From CAWHPS01 sp963831235 (lineage in GTDB: Bacteria > Fibrobacterota > OXYB2-FULL-49-7 > JAEUSG01): 59,015 bases of DNA. Made by a program: the position numbers and the translations under genes. The stretch is from assembly GCA_963831235.1 (NCBI GenBank), contig CAWHPS010000030.1, positions 1-59,015 of the forward strand. The letters are read 5' to 3'. The notes beneath the pieces were generated by a model, which searched no databases, was not told the origin of the DNA, and saw nothing but the letters and a program-made list of their open reading frames with translations. This document shows positions 25,453 to 35,228 of this stretch, in pieces (position 1 is the first letter of the stretch; each line of letters opens with the position of its first letter).

Positions 25453-26100
25453 ATGTACTGGAAACTTTCAATTGCATTTGCTGCGGCTTATCTTGTGGGT
25501 TCAATTCCAACAAGCATAATTGTTTGCCGTAAACTAAAAGGTATAGATATACGGCAGCATGGTTCTGGAAATGCCGGTGCGACCAATGTTTACAGAGTTA
25601 TGGGGCTTAAAGTAGCTGCCTTTGTCCTTGTAATGGATGCATTAAAAGGTGTCTTCGGGGTCTTTATACCTCTCCTTCTTGTTCCATCAGCAGGATTATG
25701 GATAAAGATTCTCGGCGGACTTTTTGCAATCGTCGGTCATATCTGGACCATATTCGCACAATTTAAAGGTGGTAAAGGCATTGGCACTTCACTCGGTGTT
25801 TTTATTTCCCTCACGCCATTGCCAGCTCTGGCAGCATTTATTGCCTGGGTAATTACAGTGTCAATTACAAAGATTGTGTCCATATCTTCGATTATAGCGG
25901 GAGTTGTTCTTGCATTGTCAACCTGGGTGTTTTATAAGAAAGGCATTGGAGGAATATCATTTCCTTTGGTTTATTTCACGGCGCTTATTGCCATACTCAT
26001 AATTATAACCCACAGAAAAAACATCCGTCGTTTATTGAATGGGACCGAAAAGAAGATATCATCCGGAAAGACCCAAAATGAAACAGAAAATCATCAATAA
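25453..26100 (+). CDS. plsY: Glycerol-3-phosphate acyltransferase PlsY
   Basis: This 215-residue membrane protein has the PlsY signatures GSGNAGATNVYR and FKGGKGIGTSLGV and about six hydrophobic segments. It transfers acyl groups from acyl-phosphate to sn-glycerol-3-phosphate in the first step of phospholipid synthesis. The C-terminus is extended by about 25 polar residues, and its end overlaps gpsA by 23 bases. Pairing with gpsA, which makes the substrate, is functionally coherent. Confidence 0.95.
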   Translation: MYWKLSIAFAAAYLVGSIPTSIIVCRKLKGIDIRQHGSGNAGATNVYRVMGLKVAAFVLVMDALKGVFGVFIPLLLVPSAGLWIKILGGLFAIVGHIWTIFAQFKGGKGIGTSLGVFISLTPLPALAAFIAWVITVSITKIVSISSIIAGVVLALSTWVFYKKGIGGISFPLVYFTALIAILIIITHRKNIRRLLNGTEKKISSGKTQNETENHQ

Positions 26101-27100
26101 AAAAATAACTGTAATCGGAGCGGGCGGTTGGGGGATTACACTAGCCATTGTTCTTGATGTAAATGGATGCAATGTTACTCTCTATGAGGCCTTGCCGGCC
26201 CTTTATAAAAATCTGATAAATAACCGGGAGGACAAGGATAAACTTCCAGGAATAATTATTCCGCAAAGCATATCTTTAAGCGACAATCTTAAAAATTCTC
26301 TTGATGCCACTGATATGGTGGTTTTTGCGGTTCCATCACAATATTTGCGTTCTGTGATTCGTTCAATTCAAGGGTATGACTATTCCAATTGCATTATTGT
26401 TAATGTTGCAAAAGGCATAGAAAACACATCATTAAAAAGAATGTCAGAAGTTTTATTTGAAGAAAATAAAACAATTACTCATGGTAATTATGTAATCCTC
26501 TCAGGCCCGAGCCATGCAGAAGAGGTTGCGAGGAAAATGCCCACTACCATTGTTGCAGCCTCTAATAATATGAAAGCAGCTGTTATGGTCCAGGAGCTAT
26601 TTAATACATCATACCTGCGTGTATATACCAGCGATGATGTAATCGGGGTGGAACTTGCGGGTTCGCTCAAGAACATTATTGCCATAGCTGCTGGAATATT
26701 AGATGGCCTTGGATTTGGAGATAACATTAAGGGTGCGCTGCTTACTCGGGGAATGACCGAAATGACTAGACTTGGGGCAGCACTTGGCGCAAAAAAAGAA
26801 ACATTCTTCGGGCTTACAGGGATTGGAGATTTGATAACAACTTGTATGAGCAGGCACAGCAGAAACAGATTTGTCGGAGAACATCTTGGCAAAGGAGAAT
26901 CAATTACTGAAATCCTGAAGAACATGAAAATGGTTGCAGAGGGCGTGGAGACTACCAGATCGGCATATCAATTGTCCTTAAAAGTCGGAGTGGAAATGCC
27001 GATAACTGAAAAGATGTACCGGGTTCTTTTTGAAAACATGTCTCCGACCCAGGCAGTTAAGGAATTAATGGAAAGGGATTTGAAGCCGGAGGTAATATGA
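26078..27100 (+). CDS. gpsA: Glycerol-3-phosphate dehydrogenase [NAD(P)+]
   Basis: ATG 26078 (MKQKIINKKITVIGAGGWG) is chosen as start; it overlaps plsY. The 340-residue enzyme has the Rossmann motif GAGGWGITLA, the AKGIE segment, the catalytic Lys in ELAGSLKNIIAIAAGI, and TGIGDLITTC with SRHSRNRFVGE. It reduces dihydroxyacetone phosphate to sn-glycerol-3-phosphate for PlsY. The stop overlaps the next start by four bases. Confidence 0.95.
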   Translation: MKQKIINKKITVIGAGGWGITLAIVLDVNGCNVTLYEALPALYKNLINNREDKDKLPGIIIPQSISLSDNLKNSLDATDMVVFAVPSQYLRSVIRSIQGYDYSNCIIVNVAKGIENTSLKRMSEVLFEENKTITHGNYVILSGPSHAEEVARKMPTTIVAASNNMKAAVMVQELFNTSYLRVYTSDDVIGVELAGSLKNIIAIAAGILDGLGFGDNIKGALLTRGMTEMTRLGAALGAKKETFFGLTGIGDLITTCMSRHSRNRFVGEHLGKGESITEILKNMKMVAEGVETTRSAYQLSLKVGVEMPITEKMYRVLFENMSPTQAVKELMERDLKPEVI

Positions 27101-27471
27101 GTAGTTTGAATACCGGAAAAACCTATTATTCCATCAGCGAGGTATGCGAAGAAACTGATTTGGAACAACATGTATTACGCTACTGGGAAACAGAGTTTCC
27201 CATGTTGCGGCCCAAGAAAAATAGGGCAGGTAATCGTGCATATCGCAAAAAAGAGATTGAATTAGTGAAATATATAAAATTTCTATTGTACGACAAAAAA
27301 TATACAATTCAAGGTGCTAAAAAGGTTCTTTCAGATCAAAGAGGTGAGGTGCCTGAAGTTACAAAGAATGATGATGAAGCTGGTAACCCGATTGATATCA
27401 AAACAATAAAGGATGAGCTTAAAACAGTTAAATCAGAACTGGATGAAATTATTGCAAATTTTATAAAATAA
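27097..27471 (+). CDS. MerR-family transcriptional regulator
   Basis: This 124-residue protein starts in an ATGA overlap with gpsA. It has an N-terminal winged helix-turn-helix of MerR type (YYSISEVCEETDLEQHVLRY, then WETEFPMLRPKKNRAGNRAY), then a short coiled segment. There are no effector-binding cysteines, so it is of the small MerR-like class often found next to lipid or fatty-acid genes. Target unknown; autoregulation of the operon is possible. Confidence 0.85.
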   Translation: MSSLNTGKTYYSISEVCEETDLEQHVLRYWETEFPMLRPKKNRAGNRAYRKKEIELVKYIKFLLYDKKYTIQGAKKVLSDQRGEVPEVTKNDDEAGNPIDIKTIKDELKTVKSELDEIIANFIK

Positions 27472-27552
27472 TTTATTTGGTTTTATTTGTTGATTAATAT
27501 ATATTAACTTATCATTTAGCTTAATGAAACTAACAACGATTAAGAAAAATCA

Positions 27553-28251
27553 ATGCAAGTGAGTTTGAACAGAGCTAAAAAGCATTTTTGTAAGTGGGGA
27601 GTCACCCGACTTTCTTCATTATTTTGTTGTGTGCTAGTACTCTTTTCTTTGTTTTCAGAATCATTCTGTGCTCAGAAAACAGAATATGTATTACGGCCCG
27701 GAGACGTGCTTTCAATAAGGGTTGTGGAACACGAGGAATTCTCGCAGAAAGCCCGTATTCGTCCGGACGGTATGGTAAACTACCCTGTTATCGGAGAAAT
27801 TGAAGTTGGTGGTTTAACAACACAGCAGCTTGTAAAAATAATGGAAGAAAAGCTGGCACCTTATGTTAACAATGTTGTTGTTTCAATTGCCATTGAAGAA
27901 TATTTTTCCAACAAAGTATTTGTTATTGGTGCTGTTGGTCGTTCTGGTGAAATTCAAATTTACGAGCCAACGGATGTGCTCAAAATTATTTCCATGGCCG
28001 GGGGGTTTCAAAATCCCAAGACACGCTATATAAAGATTGTAAGGGCCAATGGAGATATTACGCAAGTTGATATGCAGGTCCTTCTTGAAAAAAAGGGAGC
28101 CAATCAGGAAGAGGTTTTCCTTTTATATCCTGGTGACACCATGTTTGTTCCGGAAAAAGCAGAAATACCCTGGGGTTTAATCAGTACTGTAATTTCAGTA
28201 ATCGGTGGGTCAATTTCCCTGACATTGCTTATAATTAATCTTGGTGGCTGA
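27553..28251 (+). CDS. Polysaccharide export protein (Wza-like, Poly_export/SLBB)
   Basis: This 232-residue product has an N-terminal signal (LFCCVLVLFSLFSESFCAQ). The Poly_export domain follows (YVLRPGDVLSIRVVEHEEFS, RPDGMVNYPVIGEIEVGGLT), then one SLBB domain (NKVFVIGAVGRSGEIQI, LKIISMAGGF). It ends in a C-terminal membrane segment (LISTVISVIGGSISLTLLII). It is the likely outer-membrane export component of an exopolysaccharide system with the downstream Wzc-like protein. There is no clear lipobox. Confidence 0.9.
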   Translation: MQVSLNRAKKHFCKWGVTRLSSLFCCVLVLFSLFSESFCAQKTEYVLRPGDVLSIRVVEHEEFSQKARIRPDGMVNYPVIGEIEVGGLTTQQLVKIMEEKLAPYVNNVVVSIAIEEYFSNKVFVIGAVGRSGEIQIYEPTDVLKIISMAGGFQNPKTRYIKIVRANGDITQVDMQVLLEKKGANQEEVFLLYPGDTMFVPEKAEIPWGLISTVISVIGGSISLTLLIINLGG

Positions 28252-28256
28252 GCGCC

Positions 28257-29189
28257 ATGGAAAGCGGTCGTTCCGTAGTTCCTCCAAGTGCCCGCATAAT
28301 AACAGTGGGAGGGGGCAAAGGCGGTGTTGGAAAGAGCACCATTGCCGCGGGCATTGCTTGTCAGTTATCCTGTCAGAACAAACAGGTTGTGCTGGTCGAT
28401 GCTGACCTGCGCGGTGCAAATCTTCACCTTTGCATTGGAATAAGATACCCTGAAAAGGGACTACACGATTTTCTATCCGGCAATGTTGCTAATATTCAAG
28501 ATATTTTAATAAACACTTCCATTACCGGTGTTAATCTTATTTCCGGTGCGGGCAGCATGCATGAAATCACTGATCCTCGCTTTGGTGAAAAACAGAAACT
28601 GCTTAAAGCATTCAGTAACTTGAAGGCTGATTATGTTGTGATAGATGTCGGCGCCGGGGCGGATGAGGATAACACTGATTTCTTTTCTTTGTCAAGTTAT
28701 GGTGTTGTGATCTTGACAAATGAACCGTCTTCGGTTGAAAATGCCTATAGCTTTATTAAAAACAGTATGATACGAAAGTTCATTAAAATGTTTCCTGATA
28801 ATGATGTTGTGCAGAGTGCAATTAAGGCATATTCCAACCCCAAAGATAAAAGTGTGCGGCGGATCGATGAATTAATTTCCAGGGTGGGTGACGCTGACCC
28901 TGAATCTGCTCGTGCACTTTCACTTGCCCATACATCATTTCGGCCATGCCTGGTCATCAATATGGTCCGATCAAAACTGGATGTGCAGGTCGAGGCAAGT
29001 TTCAGGTCCATAGTAAATAAATTCCTTGGAATACACATTACATATATAGGATACGTTGTTTACGATGACGCGGTGCCTGCAAGCATAAAAAAGATATCTC
29101 CTCTTGCTTCATTTGCTGATGCGCCATCTGTCAGGTGTTTAAAAGCCATTACTGAGAATCTTATTGCATTAGGGCGGCCAAATGGATGA
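28257..29189 (+). CDS. MinD/ParA-family ATPase (FlhG-like)
   Basis: This 310-residue SIMIBI ATPase has a deviant Walker A (GGGKGGVGKSTIAAGIA), Walker A' (VVLVDADLRGANLH) and a DVGAG switch. It ends without an obvious membrane-targeting helix. It starts six bases after the Wza-like gene and overlaps the Wzc-like start by eight bases, so it belongs to the export operon. Relatives position flagella, chemoreceptors or secretion machines; positioning the export complex is a reasonable inference. Confidence 0.85.
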   Translation: MESGRSVVPPSARIITVGGGKGGVGKSTIAAGIACQLSCQNKQVVLVDADLRGANLHLCIGIRYPEKGLHDFLSGNVANIQDILINTSITGVNLISGAGSMHEITDPRFGEKQKLLKAFSNLKADYVVIDVGAGADEDNTDFFSLSSYGVVILTNEPSSVENAYSFIKNSMIRKFIKMFPDNDVVQSAIKAYSNPKDKSVRRIDELISRVGDADPESARALSLAHTSFRPCLVINMVRSKLDVQVEASFRSIVNKFLGIHITYIGYVVYDDAVPASIKKISPLASFADAPSVRCLKAITENLIALGRPNG

Positions 29190-32167
29190 AATAAAAGACC
29201 TTCCGCCACAGCCTGAATTCGATGGTGAAAAGATCCATGAGGAGATAAACTATAACAGCGCTGATATTTCTCAGGCTACTCCGGTTACTCCAAGTAAGAT
29301 AAGCCAGCCAATTGCGCAACAGTCGGATACTGTCCACAAGGAAAAGCCCGCACAACAACCAAAAAAGCAGTTTACACCACAGAAAAAGGGTGCTGATGAA
29401 ATCGATCTAATCAAATATCTTTCTGTTATTCTCCGCCGCAAAAGGATTATTGCTATAAGTATCCTTGCTTTCACATTCCTGGGGTTCCTTAAGAATATAG
29501 GTAAAGTTGACATCTACGAAGCTGAAACAAAACTTCTGGTACAACTCCGTCAGCAAAACCCGGTTGGGCAATTTGATCCCGGCTATTTCTGGGATCGCCA
29601 GACCAAAATAAACACCATTCTTAACACCATAAAATCCCGTGAAGTAATGCGCCGTATTCTTGATAAGCTTCACATGAAAACAAGCATCCCCAGCATTACT
29701 GGTCGAATTAATGTGATCCGTATCCAGGAGACGAATATTATCCGATTGAGTGCGACATCGCCAAACCCCGATGAGGCGGCGCTTCTTGCCAATACCCTTG
29801 CCGACGTTTATATAGACTTTAATAATGAAATAGACAGGAAAGATATTTCCGACGGGCTTTCGTATATTCAAAAACAGATTTCCAAAACCGAAAAAGAACT
29901 AAAAGTAAAAGAGGAGGCCTTAAAAACCTTTCAGGAACATAATAAGATAGTTGAGGTGGCAGAAGCATCGAATGCTGAAATGGAAAAACTTGGAGACCTG
30001 GAAGGAGCATTACAGAATACCTCTCTTCAGATTGTTGAAAATGATGAGAAGATTAACCAGATGAAAAGGCTTTTAAAAGAGCTCAAGGTATATGTCGAGG
30101 AATCATTCACCTTTGATAACAGTCTTGAATCCAAGCTGATACAGCTCAATATCGAGCTCGCCCAGGCTCAGGCGCAATTCGGCGAAAACACCTGGAAGGT
30201 AAAAAATCTCAAGGAAAGCATAAAGCAGGTAACGGATCTGGTCAAGAAAAACCGAGAAGGCTCAATGAAGATAACCTCAACAAAGAGCCTGAACCAGGAC
30301 CGTTCAAATATTGTTCAGGAGTTCAATAACCTTGTTGTTGAAAACAATGCTTTGAAATCAAAAAAAATTGCCTACGATCGTGTTATTGACCAAATGAATA
30401 AAAAGATTACAGAGATCCCGACCATGCAGCTTCAATTCAGACGCATAAAACGGGATAAGGAAAATATCGAGGCTATTTATCAGCTTCTTCAGACAAAATA
30501 TCAGGAACAGCGCATCCGGTTTGAAATGCAGACAGCTCGATATTGTTCAATGGGAAGCGGCGGTCCCTCCAAAAGTTCCGATTCAGCAAGGATCACGTTT
30601 CGGTCTTCTTCTAATCGCTTTTCTTGGGTTGTCCGTTGGCATCGGACTTGCATTCATCATTGAGTTCTTTGATCAAACAGTAAAGAGTCCACAGGGAGTC
30701 GAGGAAGAATTGGGACTTCCTCTTCTTGGTATTATTCCGCTTATGGAAGAAGACAGTAAAGTAATCGATACTGAAAGCAAATCCAGCATACTTGAACCCT
30801 ATCGGTCTTTACGCACAAATATACGTTATACCAATGTTGGTACCCAGAAACGTTCATTGCTTATCACAAGTGCCATACAGGGTGATGGAAAAACTACAAA
30901 GGTATGCAATCTTGCCATCTCCTTTGCCATGGAAGGAAAGAGGGTCATGGTCATTGACGGTGACCTTCGCCGCGCATCACTTCACAAGATCATGGGGGTT
31001 CCAAAGGAAATGGGCCTTTCTGAATATCTGACAGGACAGGCCACACTTGCCGATATTTCTAAAACTGTTTTTCAGGGCATGATAACTGTAATCACATCCG
31101 GCAAGCGTCCTCCAAACCCGGCGGAAATCCTGGGTAGTCCGCGATTTGTTGACATAATAAGGGAAGGATTTGAAAGTCATGATATCGTGCTTGTGGATTC
31201 ACCGGCGCTTGTTCCGGTGTCTGATGCGCTTCTTCTTGCGCCCCATGTTGACTCAACAATTATAATCGCGCGCGCGCATAAAACTCCACTAAAAGCCATG
31301 CTCTTCACAAAAAATTCACTTGTAAGAGCCGGCGCTAACATAATTGGGATAATCTTCAATGGTATTGAACAGCGGAAGGGTTACTATCCGTATTATTACC
31401 ACTATTACAGCTATTACAGTTACTATAAAAGCAAATACTATTACTATGAAGATGATGATGAAATGGATAAACTGCCAAAGAATTTCAGGGAATTTGTCAG
31501 TTTCAGCCTGAAAAATATGTGGATTGAATCCAGGGAATATGTTCGTATAATCAGGGAGCGGGCAATAAAAATGGTTGATTCGATCGGATTTATTTCACGT
31601 AACAGGAAAAAGCTGCTCGCGTCATTTATAATTATGTTATGGCTTGTAATCGGTTTTATGATATATCGAACAATATTTCAAAGGCGGATATCAGAGGGCG
31701 TTTCAACTGGCAATTTCCGGTACATTCCTTACACTATCAGCGGGCATAATGATAAAGACAATTCAAGTGTTTCAAATGTTCCGGATTCACCGAAACTATC
31801 ACAATTGGACACTGTTAAGGTGGAAGAAGAAATCAACCGCCAAATGGAAGAATGGATAGCTTCCTGGCAGGCAAGGGATCTGTTCAGGTTTCAGAAATGC
31901 TATTCTCTGCAGGGCTTCCAATATAAATACGGCGGGTTTAACGAATGGGTTGCCTATAAAGACAGTCTGTTCAAGGCTGATACAAGTTCGATTGTTAAAA
32001 TGGATTCGCTTAAAGTCACGGCTTTAAGTCAATCAGAAGCAACTGTTTTATTCAGGCAGGAATATGCTCCGGACCCTCTTACGCTTCCGGTAATTATGAC
32101 AAAGGAAATAAAGCTGCAGAGGGAGGGCGAGAACTGGAAAATAACAAGGGAAGGAAGGGCGGAATGA
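29182..32167 (+). CDS. Wzc-like chain-length regulator/BY-kinase with extra C-terminal module, frameshifted as given
   Basis: The first segment has a Pro/Gln-rich cytoplasmic tail, TM1 (residues about 89-107), a Wzz domain and long coiled coils. The frame breaks near 30541, where one extra base (or two missing) separates it from TM2 (IAFLGLSVGIGLAFII). The kinase part follows: SAIQGDGKTT Walker A (about 567-571), VMVIDGDLRRASLH and IVLVDSPAL. Around residues 733-756 is a Tyr cluster with 15 Tyr in 22 residues, the autophosphorylation site. Unusually, a third TM (about 811-833) and an NTF2-like periplasmic domain (about 880-994) follow. The restored length is about 994 residues. The stop overlaps the next gene. 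Confidence 0.85.
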
Positions 32168-33675
32168 GCATGGAAAAGAAACTCACAATAGCACTTTTAA
32201 TTACAGTTGGTATTGCAGCAATCCTGATACTTTATCATAGATTTTCCGGGTCAGGTCAGGAAGTAAGAGAAATTGCAGTCACAATTGAGGGTAATATCAA
32301 GAAACCCGGGACTTATTATGTTCCTTATGGGACCACCAAATTTGAAATATTGCGGGTGGCGGGAATTACCCAAAGCTCTGATCTTAAAAACCTGGATATA
32401 TACGCAGAGGCATCAGAAGGGGAGAACATGAATGTCGGGACCCTGGATAAGGATGTAAGCCTGAAAAGTGTTTCAACAACCGCAAAACCCTGTGTTGTGA
32501 ATTTTTTTGTTGGAGACGTAAGCATTTCCGGTAAATACGGCAGCAGAAAACCGGATCGCGATGTGCCTGTTTTCGAGGGGGATAAGATAAAATGCGGCGC
32601 TCAGGGTACGGTAGAGCTGCGTCTTGGAGACGAGTCTTTAATTGATTTAAAAAGTCAAGCGGAGCTGAGCGTTCTTTCTCTTTACACAGCAGACCAGACC
32701 GGTTTGATGAATGTCAATCTGCAGGTGGATAAAGGCAAGATTTGGGCTTATATCAAACCCCAGCCTCAGAATGTTCGTTTTGTATTCTCCACATCCCGAA
32801 TGGTTGTTGAAATCAAGGGTACGGAGGTTGAAATAGAAACCGACAGTTCAATGAGCGCGCTTTATCTCACAAAAGGAACGGTAAGTGTAGGAAAAGTCGG
32901 AAGCGACCGGCGTATCACCCTTGCTGAAGGGCAAAAGGTGATTGTTGACAACAATCCTGATAATGAACTTGTTGCAGGTAATATTACTGATGAAGAAAAG
33001 GGCACGGATTCCGAGCTTAAGGCATTCCGAGAAGAAAAGGACAAATCACTTTCAGGCAACACCGTGGAGCGAATACTTTTTCTGGCGCTTCCTGATTTCT
33101 ATATCCTAAGCGACATGGACGCCTCCAAATCCCAGATCACTGTGTCCCGTATTTTCCCAACCTCTGATGTAAGTGAATACATTGACGGGGTTGATGAACT
33201 CGGGAAGGTTTATCTGTATGGCGGAATCCGTCTTACAACAAGCATTGTTGAACGTATGACAAAGAAAAAGCTTGAGCATTATGGCGTAATGAGCAGGGAA
33301 AACGTAATTGAAATAATAAACAAACTGGGCGGGGTCATGATTGATGTGGATTATATTTCAGCAGGCATCATGGAGGTAAAGCCGGGAATGCAGAAACTGG
33401 ATGGGTACAAAGCAATAAAATATGTGGCTGCCGGCATAAGAAGCGGTTCACAAAGCGCCGGTTCGGCAGATGAAATCATATCACGTCAAAACAAACTGCT
33501 CCGTGCTGTTTACGAAGCGTCGCTTGCCAATAAAATCGGCTTTTCAACCATACTTTTTACCCAGATATTAAAGAATATGGAAACAAACATGGATGCGAAT
33601 TATGCAGCAGAATATTATAAGGTTTTCAAGTCAAAGACGGATTGGAAGATTAATTTCGGGACTTTGGCACTGTAA
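32164..33675 (+). CDS. SLBB-FecR-LCP fusion protein, membrane-anchored
   Basis: This 503-residue protein has an N-terminal TM (IALLITVGIAAILILY). An SLBB-type segment follows (IAVTIEGNIKKPGTYYVPYG), then a FecR-like beta domain (about 108-265: VNFFVGDVSISG, VFEGDKIKCG, VVEIKGTEVEIET). The C-terminal part has the LytR-CpsA-Psr layout (YLYGGIRLTTSIVERMTKKK, NKLGGVMIDVD, GMQKLDGYKAIKY, SRQNKLLRAVYE). The PRD-type catalytic segment of active LCP phosphotransferases is replaced by SRIFPTSD, and the Arg-rich YxRxR motif by KYVAAG, so catalysis is doubtful. It overlaps the Wzc-like gene by four bases. The domain reading is partly inferred. Confidence 0.75.
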   Translation: MSMEKKLTIALLITVGIAAILILYHRFSGSGQEVREIAVTIEGNIKKPGTYYVPYGTTKFEILRVAGITQSSDLKNLDIYAEASEGENMNVGTLDKDVSLKSVSTTAKPCVVNFFVGDVSISGKYGSRKPDRDVPVFEGDKIKCGAQGTVELRLGDESLIDLKSQAELSVLSLYTADQTGLMNVNLQVDKGKIWAYIKPQPQNVRFVFSTSRMVVEIKGTEVEIETDSSMSALYLTKGTVSVGKVGSDRRITLAEGQKVIVDNNPDNELVAGNITDEEKGTDSELKAFREEKDKSLSGNTVERILFLALPDFYILSDMDASKSQITVSRIFPTSDVSEYIDGVDELGKVYLYGGIRLTTSIVERMTKKKLEHYGVMSRENVIEIINKLGGVMIDVDYISAGIMEVKPGMQKLDGYKAIKYVAAGIRSGSQSAGSADEIISRQNKLLRAVYEASLANKIGFSTILFTQILKNMETNMDANYAAEYYKVFKSKTDWKINFGTLAL

Positions 33676-33714
33676 ATATTATTTTAGGATATATTATTTT
33701 TAAGGAGTTCAAAT

Positions 33715-34296
33715 ATGCTTAAACAGTCCGAGATTCTGGAAATATTCAATAAAAGCGGGGCCTATCTTTCCGGTCATTTTCTTCTTACATCAGGGCTCCA
33801 TAGCCCCAATTATTTTCAATGTGCAAAGGTGCTTCAATATCCCAGGTACATGACTCTTTTATGCATGGATATTTCCCGAAAGCTTGAGAAAAAAGAAATA
33901 GACGTTGTTGTGGGACCCGCCATAGGCGGGATTGTTCCGGCCCAGGAAGTGGGGCGTATTCTGGATAAACGTACAATATTCACGGAAAGGGAGAATGGCA
34001 TCATGACCCTTCGTCGCGGCTTCGAGCTTAATAAAGGGGAGAGGGTTGTTATTGTCGAAGATGTGCTCACAACCGGAAAATCCATAAGCGAGGTTCGTAA
34101 GCTTTTAAATGATTCAGAGGCAATTCTTGTTGCTGCTGCGGTTATCGTGGATCGCAGCAATGGTTCGGTTGATTGCGGTATTCCGGTTGAATCGTTAATG
34201 CCCATGGAGGTTACAACCTATCAGGCTGATGCATGTCCTTTATGTAAACAAGGAATCAAACTTGTGAAGCCGGGCAGTCGTAATTTACAGGTATAA
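33715..34296 (+). CDS. pyrE: Orotate phosphoribosyltransferase
   Basis: This 193-residue enzyme converts orotate and PRPP to OMP in pyrimidine synthesis. It shows YFQCAKVLQYP, the GPAIGGIVPAQEVG substrate loop, ERENGIMTLRRGF, and the PRPP-binding VVIVEDVLTTGKS. The C-terminal CPLCKQG is typical of this PyrE subtype. A clean AAGGAG site precedes ATG 33715. It is not obviously linked to the export operon, 39 bases upstream. Confidence 0.95.
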   Translation: MLKQSEILEIFNKSGAYLSGHFLLTSGLHSPNYFQCAKVLQYPRYMTLLCMDISRKLEKKEIDVVVGPAIGGIVPAQEVGRILDKRTIFTERENGIMTLRRGFELNKGERVVIVEDVLTTGKSISEVRKLLNDSEAILVAAAVIVDRSNGSVDCGIPVESLMPMEVTTYQADACPLCKQGIKLVKPGSRNLQV

Positions 34297-34327
34297 TTTA
34301 ATATTAATAATTTAAAAGGATGGGACA

Positions 34328-34789
34328 ATGCAGCAGATTGAAGGAGTAGCCGTTAAAAAGCTCAAGGTAATGCCAGATGAAAGAGGCAGGTTAATGGAGA
34401 TTATGCGCTGTGATGATCCGATATACGAGAAATTCGGGCAGGTTTACATGACCACGAATTACCCCTGTGTGGTAAAAGCGTGGCATTATCACAAAATACA
34501 GAGTGATCATGTTTGCTGTATTTCCGGCATGATAAAACTTGTCATATACGATTCTCGGGAAAAATCAGCCACGCATGGCATTATCAATGAGTTTTTTATT
34601 GGAACACACAATCCGTGCTTAGTTAAAATTCCCGCTAACTGCTACCACGGCTGGAAATGCATTTCCGAGAATGAGGCTTTGGTTGTAAGCATACCCACAG
34701 AACCTTATGACTATAAAAACCCTGATGAATATCGTCTTCCAGCCCACGGCAGCGTTATTCAATACGATTGGACCCGAAAAGACGGTTAA
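34328..34789 (+). CDS. RmlC-like cupin, dTDP-sugar epimerase family
   Basis: This 153-residue protein has the dTDP-4-dehydrorhamnose 3,5-epimerase-like cupin signatures VVKAWHYHKIQSDHVCCISG and VKIPANCYHGWKCI, ending with PYDYKNPDEYRLP. The catalytic-type His residues are present. It probably acts on a nucleotide-sugar for surface polysaccharide, in line with the neighbouring export operon, but the exact sugar is unknown. A related cupin lies at 11988. Confidence 0.85.
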   Translation: MQQIEGVAVKKLKVMPDERGRLMEIMRCDDPIYEKFGQVYMTTNYPCVVKAWHYHKIQSDHVCCISGMIKLVIYDSREKSATHGIINEFFIGTHNPCLVKIPANCYHGWKCISENEALVVSIPTEPYDYKNPDEYRLPAHGSVIQYDWTRKDG

Positions 34790-34814
34790 TTTAATTTATA
34801 TCGGATAAATGATT

Positions 34815-35192
34815 ATGGTACGGAGAGCTAAAAAACTGGTCATTCATATAGAGGATGATGCTGATCAGCGTTTGATGCTAGAGAAAAAGCTGTTGCCGAA
34901 ATGCGATTACCTCGGGTTTGAAAGTGCTGAGGAAGCCGAAAAGCATCTCTCAGACAAAAACCTTTGTGTTATAATCCTGGATCTGGCTCTGCCCCTAATG
35001 AATGGTTTTGAATTTTTAAAGAAAAATAAGCGTCAGATTTCAGAGAGAAAGATATCCGTAATTGTTACAACCGGGCTTGAGGGTGCCGGCATTGAACCCC
35101 TTGCCAATGAATATCATTGTGCGGCACTGTATAAAAAGCCCATAGAACAACATGATATCGTAGATAAAATCAAAGAGATCATGGGCGCATAA
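34815..35192 (+). CDS. Single-domain response regulator
   Basis: Start 34815 is preferred over 34809 for spacing from a GGA. The 125-residue receiver has the acidic pair (IHIEDDADQ), the phospho-acceptor Asp in CVIILDLALPLMNG, Thr in VIVTTG and Lys in ALYKKP. It has no output domain, so it acts through protein contact. Two orphan-type kinases are encoded downstream at 36704 and 38512. Confidence 0.9.
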   Translation: MVRRAKKLVIHIEDDADQRLMLEKKLLPKCDYLGFESAEEAEKHLSDKNLCVIILDLALPLMNGFEFLKKNKRQISERKISVIVTTGLEGAGIEPLANEYHCAALYKKPIEQHDIVDKIKEIMGA

Positions 35193-35228
35193 TACTGAAT
35201 TCATCAGATATCTAAAAAAGGACGGTTG

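Noticed and set aside
31380..31450. Tyr-rich stretch as low-complexity assembly artefact
   Set aside because: Codons alternate TAT and TAC, the frame stays open, and a Tyr cluster is expected after a BY-kinase domain.
30521..32167. Wzc-like kinase half as a separate gene starting at TTG 30521
   Set aside because: The break falls inside the periplasmic coiled region just before TM2, so neither half would have a sensible topology. A frameshift within one gene fits better than the split CapA/CapB arrangement, where both TMs are in the first protein.
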